From Acidimicrobiia bacterium (GTDB lineage Bacteria; Actinomycetota; Acidimicrobiia; Acidimicrobiales; SZUA-35), in NCBI GenBank assembly GCA_029857855.1, contig JAOUGG010000038.1, positions 1-10,752 on the forward strand: a stretch of DNA of 10,752 nucleotides, written 5' to 3'. Shown one piece after another: positions 1 to 6,981 of the stretch. Each line of letters begins with the position of its first letter. Position 1 is the stretch's first letter. The translations under genes were made by a program, and so were the position numbers. Under the pieces are notes generated by a model. The model did no database searches. It had not been told where the DNA came from and saw only the letters and a list, made by a program, of their open reading frames with translations.

Positions 1-31
1 CCGGCCGTCCGGACCGGATCGCCCGTCCAGG

Positions 32-1816
32 CTACTGGAGCTGTTCGGCGCTCAAAGCGAACAGATCGTCTGCACCGGCCATCACGGCACCGGCCAGCCC
101 CTCCGCCGTCGGCAGCAGCTGCTCGCCGAAGAACTTGGCCGACACGAGACGAGCACGCAGGAACGCCGGGTCGTCGCCCTCGTTGGCCACGGCGGCCAGT
201 GCGGCCTTGGCCGCCAGGCCCCCGCAAACGACCGTCCCGAGCAGGCGCAGGTACGGCGACGACGCGGCGAGTGCGTCGTTGGGGTCGGCCATGCCGTTCT
301 CGATCAACCACCGGGTGGCCCGGCGGGCGGTGTCGGCCGCGGCGTCGAGATTGCGGCCGAAAACCGCCAGCTCCTCGATCTCGCCCAGCGATTTCGCCCG
401 CTCCGTGATGACGTCGAGCTGTTCGAGCACCACGTCACCACCTCGCATCGGCAGCTTCCGGCCGACGAGATCGGCCGCTTGGATGCCATTGGTGCCCTCG
501 TAGATGGCGGCGATCCGGATGTCGCGATAGTGCTGGGCAACGCCGGTCTCCTCGACGAACCCCATGCCGCCGTGGATCTGGAGGGCCAGTGAGGTCAGCT
601 CGTTGCCGAGGTCGGTGCAGAGGCTCTTCGACAGGGGGATCAGCAGGTCGGCCCACTCCTGGTGGCGCTGCCTGGTTTGAGGATCGGCAGCTGCCGTCAC
701 CCGGTCGAGCGCAGCCGCGTTCTCATAGAGCAGGCACCGCATGGCGTCGATCCACGACCGCTGGGTCATCAGCATCCGACGGACGTCGGCGTGGTCGATG
801 ATCGGGCTCTTGGTGCCGGGCTCGGCCCCGACCGCGGTGCCCTGAATCCGGTCTTGCGCGTACTGGAGTGCCTGCTGGTAGGCCCGCTCGGCGATGGCCA
901 GACCCTGCAGGCCGACCGACAGGCGGGCGTTGTTCATCATCGTGAACATGTTCCGCATTCCGGCGCCCTCGTCGCCGATCAACCAGCCGATTGCGCCGCC
1001 GTCGTCGCCGAAGCTGAGGACGCAGGTCGGGCTGCCGTGGATGCCGAGCTTGTGCTCGATCGATACGCACGAGATGTCGTTCCGCTCGCCCGGCGTGCCG
1101 TCGGCGTTCAACAGGTACTTGGGGACGAGGAACATCGAAATACCCTTGGTGCCGGGAGGGGCGCCCGGAGTTCGGGCCAGCACGAGATGAACGATGTTCT
1201 CGGCCAGATCGTGTTCGCCGTAGGTGATGTAGATCTTCTGACCGGTCAGACGGAACGATCCGTCGTCCACCGGCTCGGCCTTGGTGGTGAGGGCACCCAC
1301 GTCGGACCCGGCCTGCGGTTCGGTCAGGTTCATCGTGCCCGTCCACTCGCCGGTGAGCATCTTGGGAAGGTACGCCTGACGCTGCTCCTCCGATCCGTGA
1401 TGCATGAGGGCGTCGATGGCGCCCTGGGTGAGCAGGGGGCAAAGGGCGAACGACATGCAGGCGCTGGTCAACATCTCCTGGATGGCGATGGCGGTGATCC
1501 AGGGGAAGCCACCACCCCCGTACTCGGGGTCGAACGGTACGGCACCGAATCCGGACGCCACGAACTGGTCGTAGGCGGATTTGAAGCTGTCGGGCAGCGT
1601 CACCTCCCCGTTCTTGCAGGTGGCGCCGATCTGATCGCCGTCACGATTGATCGGGGCGACCACGTCGGCGATAAACCGTCCGACCTCGGCGATGACCATC
1701 GACATGGTCTCCGAATCGAGGGCTTCGAACGGGCCGCTTCCCAGGAAATCGTCGAGCTCGACCACGTGCCGCAGCACGAACTCGATGTTGGCGATCGGGG
1801 GTGTGTAGTCGGACAT
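32..1816 (-). CDS. Acyl-CoA dehydrogenase, DmdC-like subfamily (594 aa)
   Basis: FAD-dependent acyl-CoA dehydrogenase that would introduce a 2,3-double bond into an acyl-CoA and pass electrons to electron-transfer flavoprotein in the cytoplasm. Residues 4-25 ([15 protein letters not shown]) match the short N-terminal extension of the long subfamily that includes 3-methylmercaptopropionyl-CoA dehydrogenase DmdC. The substrate-binding stretch [13 protein letters not shown] is at 162-174. Further on are QIHGGMGF (413-420) and YEGTNGIQ (439-446), where Glu440 is the expected catalytic base. A C-terminal helical domain follows to 594, a length typical of this subfamily and about 200 residues longer than classical enzymes. 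The start is the ATG at 1816, because a strong GGAGGTG lies upstream and homologues begin here; the frame stays open to an ATG at 1879. It is divergent from the next gene. The exact substrate (long-chain, branched or methylthio acyl-CoA) cannot be told from sequence. Confidence 0.95.
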   Translation of the reverse strand: MSDYTPPIANIEFVLRHVVELDDFLGSGPFEALDSETMSMVIAEVGRFIADVVAPINRDGDQIGATCKNGEVTLPDSFKSAYDQFVASGFGAVPFDPEYGGGGFPWITAIAIQEMLTSACMSFALCPLLTQGAIDALMHHGSEEQRQAYLPKMLTGEWTGTMNLTEPQAGSDVGALTTKAEPVDDGSFRLTGQKIYITYGEHDLAENIVHLVLARTPGAPPGTKGISMFLVPKYLLNADGTPGERNDISCVSIEHKLGIHGSPTCVLSFGDDGGAIGWLIGDEGAGMRNMFTMMNNARLSVGLQGLAIAERAYQQALQYAQDRIQGTAVGAEPGTKSPIIDHADVRRMLMTQRSWIDAMRCLLYENAAALDRVTAAADPQTRQRHQEWADLLIPLSKSLCTDLGNELTSLALQIHGGMGFVEETGVAQHYRDIRIAAIYEGTNGIQAADLVGRKLPMRGGDVVLEQLDVITERAKSLGEIEELAVFGRNLDAAADTARRATRWLIENGMADPNDALAASSPYLRLLGTVVCGGLAAKAALAAVANEGDDPAFLRARLVSAKFFGEQLLPTAEGLAGAVMAGADDLFALSAEQLQ

Positions 1817-1861
1817 CGTTGGCGACACCTCCAGAGGGTCTGAGGCTCTCCAGCCTACGCC

Positions 1862-1880
1862 GGTGCCGCGGCGCGGCACC
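1862..1880. repeat. Perfect 8-bp inverted repeat in a divergent intergenic region
   Basis: GGTGCCGC (1862-1869) and GCGGCACC (1873-1880) are perfect inverted copies separated by three bases. A second, weaker hairpin, CCGGC-GGAT-GCCGG, follows at 1884-1897. Both sit in the 108-bp gap between the divergent acyl-CoA dehydrogenase and metallo-beta-lactamase-fold genes. The repeat could be an operator for a dimeric repressor or an RNA hairpin in a leader; nothing here decides which. Confidence 0.45.
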
Positions 1881-1911
1881 TAACCGGCGGATGCCGGCGT
1901 CCGAGCAGGGC

Positions 1912-1917
1912 TAGCAT
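1912..1917 (+). promoter_or_regulatory. Candidate -10 box of a leaderless transcript for the MBL-fold gene
   Basis: TAGCAT fits the actinobacterial TANNNT -10 pattern and ends seven bases before the ATG at 1925. That places the expected transcription start at or next to the start codon. No Shine-Dalgarno sequence is seen in front of this ATG, which fits leaderless translation. No clear -35 element is visible. Confidence 0.45.
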
Positions 1918-1924
1918 CGACGAA

Positions 1925-2758
1925 ATGGCCGTCGAGCCCAACCTCGTCCAACTGGGCCAAGGTGTCTACGCCTTCACCCACCCCGATCCCCGATTCGGTC
2001 ATTCGAACGTCGGGCTGGTCATCGACCACGACGGTCTGACATTGATCGACACGACGGCAACGCCGGCCCAAGCCGAGGTGACCGCTCGAGCCGTTGATCG
2101 GCTGGCCGGAGAGCTCGGGCTGCCCATCAAGCGGGTCGTGGTGACCTCGAGTCGGGTGGCCTTCACCGGAGGGAGCGGCGTCTTCTGGTCGGCGGCCTTC
2201 TACGGAACCGAGGTCACGAGTAGCCAGCTCGACGCACCGGCCAACCCGCCGGCCTTCCGGGCGCTTCTCCCCTACCTGGCGAGCGCCTATCCCGACGACT
2301 TCACCACCCGCCCGATCACCCACACGGTGACCGAGCGGGCTCAACTGACCGGTGCGATCGCGCTCGATCCGCTGACCGGCGAATCGGCCGGCAACCTGGT
2401 GGCTTTCGTCGAGTCGGCCAACGTCGTCTTCGCCGGAGCGTTCGCATCGTTCGGCGTGACGCCTCTTGGTCACGACGCCTATCACGCCGAATGGATTGCC
2501 GGGCTCCGGGGCCTGGCCTCGGCAGGCGTCACGGTCGTCCCGGGCCATGGGCCGATCGGCGGCACAGCCGATCTGGCCGACCTGATCGCCTATCTGGAGG
2601 CCTGTCGGTCGGCGACCGGCGACGGCCCCCTACCCGAAGGACCGTGGGACCGCTGGACCGATCGCCGCTTCGATCCGGTCAACATCGAACGTGCCCAGCT
2701 ACTCGCTGCCGGACGGGACGATCCGCCTTCCTCGATGTTCACCCTTCTCGGGCTCTGA
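1925..2758 (+). CDS. Metallo-beta-lactamase-fold protein with degenerate metal site (277 aa)
   Basis: The fold is recognisable. The N-terminal pattern GVYAFTH...SNVGLVIDHDGLTLIDTTATP (13-47) is the usual start of MBL hydrolases. VVVT (71-74) leads into the metal-binding loop, VVFAGAF (167-173) matches the third-motif strand and VVPGHGP (205-211) matches the late His motif. The canonical THxHxDH is replaced by T74-S-S-R-V-A-F80 followed by TGG, so all four loop ligands are gone. The usual Asp of the GD motif is Ala172. His209 of GHGP remains. The protein is therefore probably not a normal binuclear zinc hydrolase. Length is normal for the family and the frame is intact with good codon use, so this looks like a maintained divergent protein and not a fresh pseudogene. 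The start at 1925 is supported by a TAGCAT box seven bases upstream. The function is unknown. Confidence 0.85.
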   Translation: MAVEPNLVQLGQGVYAFTHPDPRFGHSNVGLVIDHDGLTLIDTTATPAQAEVTARAVDRLAGELGLPIKRVVVTSSRVAFTGGSGVFWSAAFYGTEVTSSQLDAPANPPAFRALLPYLASAYPDDFTTRPITHTVTERAQLTGAIALDPLTGESAGNLVAFVESANVVFAGAFASFGVTPLGHDAYHAEWIAGLRGLASAGVTVVPGHGPIGGTADLADLIAYLEACRSATGDGPLPEGPWDRWTDRRFDPVNIERAQLLAAGRDDPPSSMFTLLGL

Positions 2759-2762
2759 CCCC

Positions 2763-2776
2763 GGCGGTACTCCGCC
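2763..2776 (+). terminator. Short GC hairpin after the MBL-fold gene
   Basis: GGCGG-TACT-CCGCC forms a perfect 5-bp stem with a four-base loop, starting four bases after the TGA at 2756-2758. There is no T run, so it is at best a weak or factor-assisted terminator. The remnant on the opposite strand ends at 2779, so the hairpin also sits between convergent ends. Confidence 0.35.
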
Positions 2777-2778
2777 CG

Positions 2779-3043
2779 TCACCCGGCCAGGAACCGATCG
2801 AACACGTCACTTCGGAGCATCACAGTACCGATGGGGATAGAGGCGGCACCGAGCAGCATCCGGGTCCGGTCCAGCCGCTTCAGGGCGTGGTACAGGGCGA
2901 GGGCCCCGGGAGCAAGCAGGACCTCGCCGACGGCAGCCAACACGAACAGACCGGTCGGGGTGCCGGCAGGTGCGAGTTCGATGGCCGAGCAGTTCGTACT
3001 CCTCGAGGCCCTCGACCGTGGACGCCGAAGCCGCTATCGTCAC
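2779..3043 (-). pseudogene. Frame-disrupted membrane-protein remnant
   Basis: On the minus strand one open frame ending in TGA at 2779-2781 encodes a convincing hydrophobic segment. It includes GLFVLAAVGEVLLAPGALAL, then YHALKRLDRTRMLLGAASIP, and ends VFDRFLAG. Codons have GC-rich third positions. This frame has no ATG and is closed by a TAG about 250 bases upstream. In the neighbouring minus frame, a coding-like stretch starting at the GTG at 3041-3043 (VTIAASASTVEGLEEYELLG) runs up to the point where the hydrophobic frame begins (about 2985-3000). Removing one base near there would join the two into about 87 residues. I read this as a decayed or frameshifted small membrane protein, loosely like DUF4386-type proteins. 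An assembly error is the alternative, and the upstream limit is uncertain. Confidence 0.4.
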
Positions 3044-3207
3044 CCGCGCCGAGTCCGATGTCGCACGGGACGAGTTCGCCGATCCTGCGCACTGCACACC
3101 CACCAGCCGAACGAACCGCTGAATCTGGGGTGTACGCGAATCTTGCGGGCCGGAGGAACGCTCCACGATGAGTCCCGACCGCACCTGTCGAACCGGTGCG
3201 GAACGTG
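3044..3207. other. Gene-poor spacer, no recognised gene
   Basis: Together with the remnant before it, this belongs to a stretch of about 450 bases (2759-3207) with no intact recognisable gene. Several overlapping frames are open on both strands, but none gives a protein with a known motif, a ribosome site or consistent codon use. One short plus-strand stretch (about 2998-3122, containing VDAEAAIVTRAESDVARDEF and ending in TGA) looks mildly coding-like but has no start in frame. Confidence 0.4.
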
Positions 3208-3963
3208 TCAGCAACCGGGACCTGCCCCGGCGCCCATGCCTCCGATGCGTGAGGTGGACTCGAGCGGCAGGTCCTTGAAACCAAAGCGAATGGATGAGGC
3301 CCGACCGTGCACGTAGGCCGCCGTGGGAGGGCCACCAGGGTCGCACTCAGCCTCGATATTCACCCGGTCTGGATATGCCGTTTGAAGGTCGGCCAACGTG
3401 GAATCGATGCCGATCCCGGCGGCAGTCTTGAAAGGCGCTGAAGAGGGTCCGTGATCCCAACCGGCAAGGTCGCCGATGGAGGGGCTATGAGACCATCCGG
3501 CGAAATGTTCCTCACCGTCGTCGCGGTAGAACTGGTAGTCGCTGAAGACGACAGCCAGTCCAACACTCCCCCAATAGACATGCCGGAGGGGATGACCGCC
3601 ATAGGGATACTCCTCGCCGGGGTCCGGCTGACCCAAGAGACCCACGAGGATCTCCATTGCTGAGGCGGTCGGTTCGCCGAAGTCGAGAGAGCCTAGACCG
3701 TCAGGCCCGAGCACCAGCTGGAACGGAGCCGTGGTGGTGGTCACTGCGGCCGTTGATGTCGTGCTCGCAACAGTCGTCGAAGTCGTCGAAGTAGTCGAAG
3801 TCGTCGAAATCTGACTTGCGGATGTAAGGGTTGTCGAGGTGGCTGACTGTGAAAGTGTCGTCTCTTCGTCTTCCGCCTCAGCTCCGCACGCTGCAACCAG
3901 CATCAGGCAAACCAGAAGTCGAACCCAATGCGCGCCACGCCGTCCACGGAAATGAGTACTCAC
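3208..3963 (-). CDS. Predicted lipoprotein with Thr/Ser-rich linker (about 251 aa)
   Basis: This is a probable surface lipoprotein of unknown function. With the GTG at 3963 as start, residues 1-25 form a signal peptide: basic RGRR at 7-10, then hydrophobic LLVCLMLVAA. A lipobox V-A-A-C with Cys26 as the lipidation site follows. An acidic patch (EAEDEE) and a low-complexity Thr/Ser linker run to about residue 78. The globular part then begins with GLGSLDFGEPTASAMEILVG, followed by LGQPDPG and WGSVGLAVVF. This pattern recurs in acidimicrobial lipoproteins. Cysteines near the C-terminus (ECDPGG and the terminal GPGC) could form a disulphide. The longer frame from an ATG at 4035 would put 24 residues before the signal peptide, so the GTG is preferred, although no good ribosome site is visible. 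The base composition is somewhat less GC-rich than in neighbouring genes. Confidence 0.65.
   Translation of the reverse strand: MSTHFRGRRGAHWVRLLVCLMLVAACGAEAEDEETTLSQSATSTTLTSASQISTTSTTSTTSTTVASTTSTAAVTTTTAPFQLVLGPDGLGSLDFGEPTASAMEILVGLLGQPDPGEEYPYGGHPLRHVYWGSVGLAVVFSDYQFYRDDGEEHFAGWSHSPSIGDLAGWDHGPSSAPFKTAAGIGIDSTLADLQTAYPDRVNIEAECDPGGPPTAAYVHGRASSIRFGFKDLPLESTSRIGGMGAGAGPGC
3773..3808. repeat. Four tandem copies of a 9-bp unit inside the lipoprotein gene
   Basis: On the plus strand GTCGTCGAA occurs at 3773-3781, 3782-3790 and 3800-3808, with one variant copy (GTAGTCGAA) at 3791-3799. On the coding strand each unit encodes Ser-Thr-Thr-type triplets of the lipoprotein linker. As the unit is a multiple of three, gain or loss of copies changes linker length without breaking the frame. 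Confidence 0.8.
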
Positions 3964-4327
3964 AACTGCACAATTCGCTCCAAACAGGGCTCGAACAAGA
4001 GGACAAAGTCCCCTTCGGGACGGCACGACCGGCATGTCGACCCGAGTCAGGCGCTCCGGAACAAGGGATCACATGAGAAGACGCGGAGGTCAGCTTGTCG
4101 ACGTCGTCGTTGCCTTCGGCGGCCCCGAGGAGGAGTAGCCGTCGAACACGGCCGACAGCCCGCTCGGCATCGTAGCGCTCGACTGGCAGGCCATCACACT
4201 GCTCAGGGCCTTCCAGGGTGAACCCTGCCTCCGATCCCATCTCTCGACCGGATCAAGGCGCAGTAGTCGGTTGAGGAGAACCATGCAGCACAGGCACAAG
4301 GGCACTGACCGATTTTTGCCGCCACCG
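3964..4327. other. Intergenic region without a recognised gene
   Basis: These 364 bases separate the lipoprotein start from the end of carD. No tRNA arms, known RNA motif or recognisable protein were seen. A minus-strand frame from an ATG near 4240 begins with a coding-like stretch (PVERYDAERAVGRVRRLLLL, then GAAEGNDDVDKL) but then becomes compositionally poor and runs into the lipoprotein gene. A second minus frame (ATG near 4284, starting MVLLNRLLRLDPVERW) ends at about 4090. Either could be a gene remnant; I cannot assign one. Confidence 0.4.
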
Positions 4328-4810
4328 TCAGGCGAGCTGGGCCTCGACCTTGTCCATCGCGTCCTCCTCGGTGACATCGAGCGCGAACGACAACTCCGAG
4401 ACCAGAACCTTCCGGGCTCGGGTGTACATGCTCTTCTCACCGGCGGAGAGGCCCTTGGACTTGTCCCGAAGGGCCAGATTGCGAACGACCTCGGCCACCT
4501 GGTAGACGTCGCCCGACTTGAGCTTCTCCTGATGATTCTTGAACCGTCGACTCCAGTTGGCCGGCTCCCGGACATCCTTCTTGCTCAGCAGATCGAACAG
4601 ATCCTCGACGTCGGACTCGCTGATCGGCATTCTCATGCCGACCTCTTCGACCATGTCGACGGGTACACGAACGGTCAGGTTGTCGTGCACCGCCTGGAGC
4701 ACGAAGTACCTCTTCTTCTCGCCGTCGACCTCGCGAGTCTCGGTGTCTATGATCACCGCTGCTCCGTGGTGGGGATAGACGACTCGATCACCCGACTTGA
4801 AGGTTGGCAT
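4328..4810 (-). CDS. carD: CarD-family transcriptional regulator (160 aa)
   Basis: CarD binds the RNA polymerase beta subunit and promoter DNA and stabilises the open complex, especially at rRNA and housekeeping promoters; it is essential in mycobacteria. The N-terminal RNA-polymerase-interacting Tudor-like domain spans about residues 1-60 (FKSGDRVVYPHHGAAVI at 4-20). The C-terminal helical DNA-binding domain follows. Trp86 in PANWSRRFK matches the conserved tryptophan that wedges into the upstream edge of the transcription bubble. The length is close to that of the mycobacterial protein. The start is set by AGGAG (complement of 4815-4819), four bases before the ATG. In many actinobacteria carD is followed by ispD and ispF; here it is followed by non-coding sequence. 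It lies 46 bp after a small membrane-protein gene on the same strand and may be co-transcribed with it. Confidence 0.96.
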   Translation of the reverse strand: MPTFKSGDRVVYPHHGAAVIIDTETREVDGEKKRYFVLQAVHDNLTVRVPVDMVEEVGMRMPISESDVEDLFDLLSKKDVREPANWSRRFKNHQEKLKSGDVYQVAEVVRNLALRDKSKGLSAGEKSMYTRARKVLVSELSFALDVTEEDAMDKVEAQLA

Positions 4811-4811
4811 G

Positions 4812-4826
4812 AAACTCCTAGGGTTT
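4812..4826. promoter_or_regulatory. Near-palindrome over the carD ribosome-binding site
   Basis: AAACTCCTAGGGTTT is a near-perfect 15-bp palindrome with one mismatched pair, centred on CCTAGG. It overlaps the Shine-Dalgarno of carD on the minus strand, so a bound protein or a local RNA fold could affect carD translation. Such a short palindrome can arise by chance. Confidence 0.3.
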
Positions 4827-4856
4827 GGGCCTCTTCTACTAAGGATGGCATCGAAG

Positions 4857-5036
4857 TCAGAGAATCACACTCAAAAACCCGGCGACCGAGCTCAAAACCA
4901 TGGCGGCGACGGCCAGGACCACCATCCAGAACACGAATGGCCGACGTTCACGCATCGACGGCAGGTCGGGAGGACCGACCGGCTCCTGCTTCGGAGGGCC
5001 GCCGCCGACCCTGCTGCCGGATTTGGGACGAGTCAT
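4857..5036 (-). CDS. Small single-pass membrane protein (59 aa)
   Basis: This short protein has a soluble, Pro/Gly-rich and basic N-terminal half (MTRPKSGSRVGGGPPK, residues 1-16). A basic stop (RERRP, 29-33) precedes one strong hydrophobic helix at about 34-58 (FVFWMVVLAVAAMVLSSVAG). It resembles a tail-anchored protein with almost nothing beyond the helix. I do not recognise a family. The frame stays open upstream into the RDD gene, but the ATG at 5036 is the likely start. It lies 17 bp after the RDD stop and has a TAGACT box (complement of 5044-5049) exactly seven bases upstream, a leaderless-promoter layout. It sits between the RDD gene and carD, all on the minus strand, and may be translated from both a shared and its own transcript. 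Confidence 0.7.
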   Translation of the reverse strand: MTRPKSGSRVGGGPPKQEPVGPPDLPSMRERRPFVFWMVVLAVAAMVLSSVAGFLSVIL

Positions 5037-5043
5037 GTCCTGT

Positions 5044-5049
5044 AGTCTA
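5044..5049 (-). promoter_or_regulatory. Candidate -10 box of a leaderless transcript for the 59-aa gene
   Basis: Read on the minus strand this is TAGACT (TANNNT), followed by seven bases and the ATG at 5036. It lies in the 17-bp gap after the RDD stop codon and supports the short start chosen for the small membrane protein. The AGGA one base before the ATG is too close to be a normal ribosome site. Confidence 0.4.
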
Positions 5050-5053
5050 CCGG

Positions 5054-5668
5054 CTAACGCCGAGCGACCAGGGTGCCGGCCAGACGATCCCAGGGTGTTC
5101 GACGCGCCGAGTCGGTGAACAGCATGACGAAGCTGTACACGATCAACAGCCCAAAGCCGAGCAGACCGAGGATCGCCAGCCACCAGGCACGCCCGAACAG
5201 GAACGCCTCGATGAGGCCGGCGACGAGCAACGGCAGCACCCGAAACATCGCCGTCGAAAGATCGACGGCCGTCCCGTCGTCGTTCACGACCTTCAGACCC
5301 ATCGCCATCTTCCCCACCGTGGCACCGGATCGGGCCACCATCGAGATCTCGTAGATCGAGATGAGGATGACCCCGAGCACGGGAATCAGCGCCCGATCGA
5401 GCCAGGTGTCGGCCGACTCACTCCCTGCGACGTAGCCGATGAAGGCGGCCGCGCCGGCCCGGATGGCCAGCCAGAGAATCCAGTCGATCGCCCTGGCCGC
5501 GATCCGCGGAATCGGCAGGGCGATGTTGACCGCGGCCTCGTCCGACGAACCCGAACCGGGTTGGGGCGCGCCGACCCATCCCGTGCCGTCCCAGAACCGC
5601 TGGGTACCGGGAGGATCACCGTGTGCGTGATACCACCCGGGGGGTTGTTGGCCAGTGCTGTATGTCAT
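5054..5668 (-). CDS. RDD-family membrane protein with N-terminal DUF2510 domain (204 aa)
   Basis: Integral membrane protein. Residues 9-32 (PPGWYHAHGDPPGTQRFWDG and the following TGWV) form a DUF2510 motif, a short tryptophan-rich element common at the N-terminus of actinobacterial membrane proteins. A Gly/Ser-rich linker leads to the RDD domain. Its signature residues are the Arg and Asp of PRIAARAIDW (54-63), the GATVGKMAMGLKVV loop (116-129) and a C-terminal TPWDRLAGTLVARR (191-204). Hydrophobic helices lie at about 62-84, 93-112 and 143-187. RDD proteins have been linked to ion or solute transport, but their general role is unsettled. The ATG at 5668 is preferred to an upstream in-frame ATG at 5734, because the DUF2510 motif starts just after it. 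The gene is first in the minus-strand cluster with the 59-aa protein and carD, and divergent from galE. Confidence 0.9.
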   Translation of the reverse strand: MTYSTGQQPPGWYHAHGDPPGTQRFWDGTGWVGAPQPGSGSSDEAAVNIALPIPRIAARAIDWILWLAIRAGAAAFIGYVAGSESADTWLDRALIPVLGVILISIYEISMVARSGATVGKMAMGLKVVNDDGTAVDLSTAMFRVLPLLVAGLIEAFLFGRAWWLAILGLLGFGLLIVYSFVMLFTDSARRTPWDRLAGTLVARR

Positions 5669-5811
5669 ACCGTCGTCGTCATCTTTCGGACTCTCGGACC
5701 ACTCGGATCGCGCTCGGGGGTCGACCGACCACACTGGGCGGTTCCCCCCGATCGCACCGGCGAGGCGGTGTCAGGAGCCCTATCGTAATCAGTGGAAGGC
5801 CCGCCGGACAC

Positions 5812-5829
5812 CGGTCGAAACGCCGACCG
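5812..5829. repeat. Perfect 6-bp hairpin upstream of galE
   Basis: CGGTCG (5812-5817) and CGACCG (5824-5829) pair perfectly around a six-base loop. The hairpin is about 94 bases before the galE start, inside the 254-bp gap between the divergent RDD and galE genes. It could be part of a leader or an operator. No clear promoter boxes were identified in this gap. Confidence 0.3.
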
Positions 5830-5922
5830 CCACCAATGTCGGGCCATCAGCAGGAAACAGCATCATCTCGACGTTTCGGGTCGGCATCTGAAGATGACCG
5901 CGTGACGTCCGATTGGAGAGAC

Positions 5923-6981
5923 ATGGACAAAACGGTGCTTGTGACCGGCGGTGCCGGATATATCGGCAGCCACACCGCGGTGGCACTTCTCGAGCGGGGT
6001 CATCGCGTGGTGATCGCCGACAATCTGGCAAACAGCTCCGCCGAGGCGGTGGTCACGGTCCGTCGGCTGACCGGCCGTGAGGTGGCCTTCCACCAGATCG
6101 ATCTGACCGATGAGGACGCCCTCGACGAGGTGTTCGCCGAGCACCCCATCGAATCGGTCATCCACTTCGCCGGGCTCAAGGCCGTCGGGGAATCGGTCAC
6201 GGCTCCCCTCGCCTACTACCGGGCCAACCTCATCTCGACGCTGAACCTGCTCAATCGGATGCAGCACCGCGACGTGCGGAAACTGGTTTTCTCGTCGTCG
6301 GCCACCGTCTACGGCGACCCGGAGCAGCTGCCCATCACGGAGTCGGCCCGCACCGGAGCGACCAACCCCTACGGCCGGACGAAGCTCATGATCGAGGAGA
6401 TCTGTCGCGATCTGGCGGCCTCCGACCCCCGCTGGCGTATCAGCCTGCTGCGCTACTTCAACCCGGTCGGCGCCCACCCGAGCGGTGAGATGGGAGAGGA
6501 CCCGCTCGGCGTGCCGAACAACCTGGTTCCCTACGTCATGCAGGTGGCCGTCGGCCGCCGGGACCGGATGCGGGTGTTCGGTGCCGACTGGGACACTCCC
6601 GACGGCTCCGGGGTACGGGATTACATTCACGTGCTCGATCTGGCCGAGGGGCATCTGGCGGCCCTCGAACATCTCGAAAGCGGATGTGAGGTCTTCAACC
6701 TCGGCACCGGAAGGGGCGCGTCGGTGTTCGAGGTCATCAAGACCACGGAGAATGTCAGCGGACGCTCCATCCCGTTCGAGGTGGTGGGCCGACGAGATGG
6801 CGACATCGCAACCTCACTGGCCGATCCTTCGAAGGCCAACGAGGCGCTCGAGTGGCGAGCCGACCGTAATCTCGAAGTCATGTTGCGCGACGCCTGGAAC
6901 TGGCAGTCCCGCCACCCCAACGGCTACGCCGACAAGGTTGGCGACGATGTCGACGTACCGACGCCTACGCCGCCCGACTGA
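5923..6981 (+). CDS. galE: UDP-glucose 4-epimerase (352 aa)
   Basis: NAD-dependent short-chain dehydrogenase/reductase-type enzyme that interconverts UDP-glucose and UDP-galactose in the cytoplasm, feeding galactose metabolism and polysaccharide precursors. The nucleotide-binding loop GGAGYIGSH is at residues 9-17 and HFAGLKAVGES at 81-91. The catalytic Ser is expected at 126 within FSSSATVYG, and the YxxxK pair is Tyr150/Lys154 in NPYGRTK. RYFNPVGAHPSG and VRDYIHVLDLAEGHL are typical downstream blocks. The length is close to the 338-residue E. coli enzyme. The start at 5923 follows a GGAGAG; an in-frame GTG at 5902 is the alternative, and the frame stays open upstream to 5623. The gene end overlaps that of the convergent nucleoside hydrolase gene by 17 bp. 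Related UDP-sugar epimerase activities cannot be excluded by sequence alone. Confidence 0.95.
   Translation: MDKTVLVTGGAGYIGSHTAVALLERGHRVVIADNLANSSAEAVVTVRRLTGREVAFHQIDLTDEDALDEVFAEHPIESVIHFAGLKAVGESVTAPLAYYRANLISTLNLLNRMQHRDVRKLVFSSSATVYGDPEQLPITESARTGATNPYGRTKLMIEEICRDLAASDPRWRISLLRYFNPVGAHPSGEMGEDPLGVPNNLVPYVMQVAVGRRDRMRVFGADWDTPDGSGVRDYIHVLDLAEGHLAALEHLESGCEVFNLGTGRGASVFEVIKTTENVSGRSIPFEVVGRRDGDIATSLADPSKANEALEWRADRNLEVMLRDAWNWQSRHPNGYADKVGDDVDVPTPTPPD

Noticed and set aside
662..1843. A 393-codon plus-strand open frame
   Set aside because: It lies antisense to the acyl-CoA dehydrogenase, which has strong family motifs throughout; this frame has none.
2807..3346. Long overlapping open frames on both strands in the gap after the MBL-fold gene
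   Set aside because: Their proteins are Arg/Ser/Pro-rich and have no recognisable domain or ribosome site. Only the hydrophobic segment in a different minus frame (2779-3043) looks like real coding sequence.
3773..3808. CRISPR-like or IS-related direct repeats
   Set aside because: The units are 9 bp, contiguous and in frame with the Thr/Ser linker of a lipoprotein; there are no spacers or transposase.
3985..4075. Possible tRNA suggested by a GCTCGAAC-like stretch
   Set aside because: No cloverleaf arms or acceptor stem can be paired around it on either strand.
4271..5788. A 505-codon plus-strand open frame
   Set aside because: It runs antisense across carD, the 59-aa gene and the RDD gene, has no known motif and is Arg/Pro/His-rich as expected for a shadow frame in GC-rich DNA.
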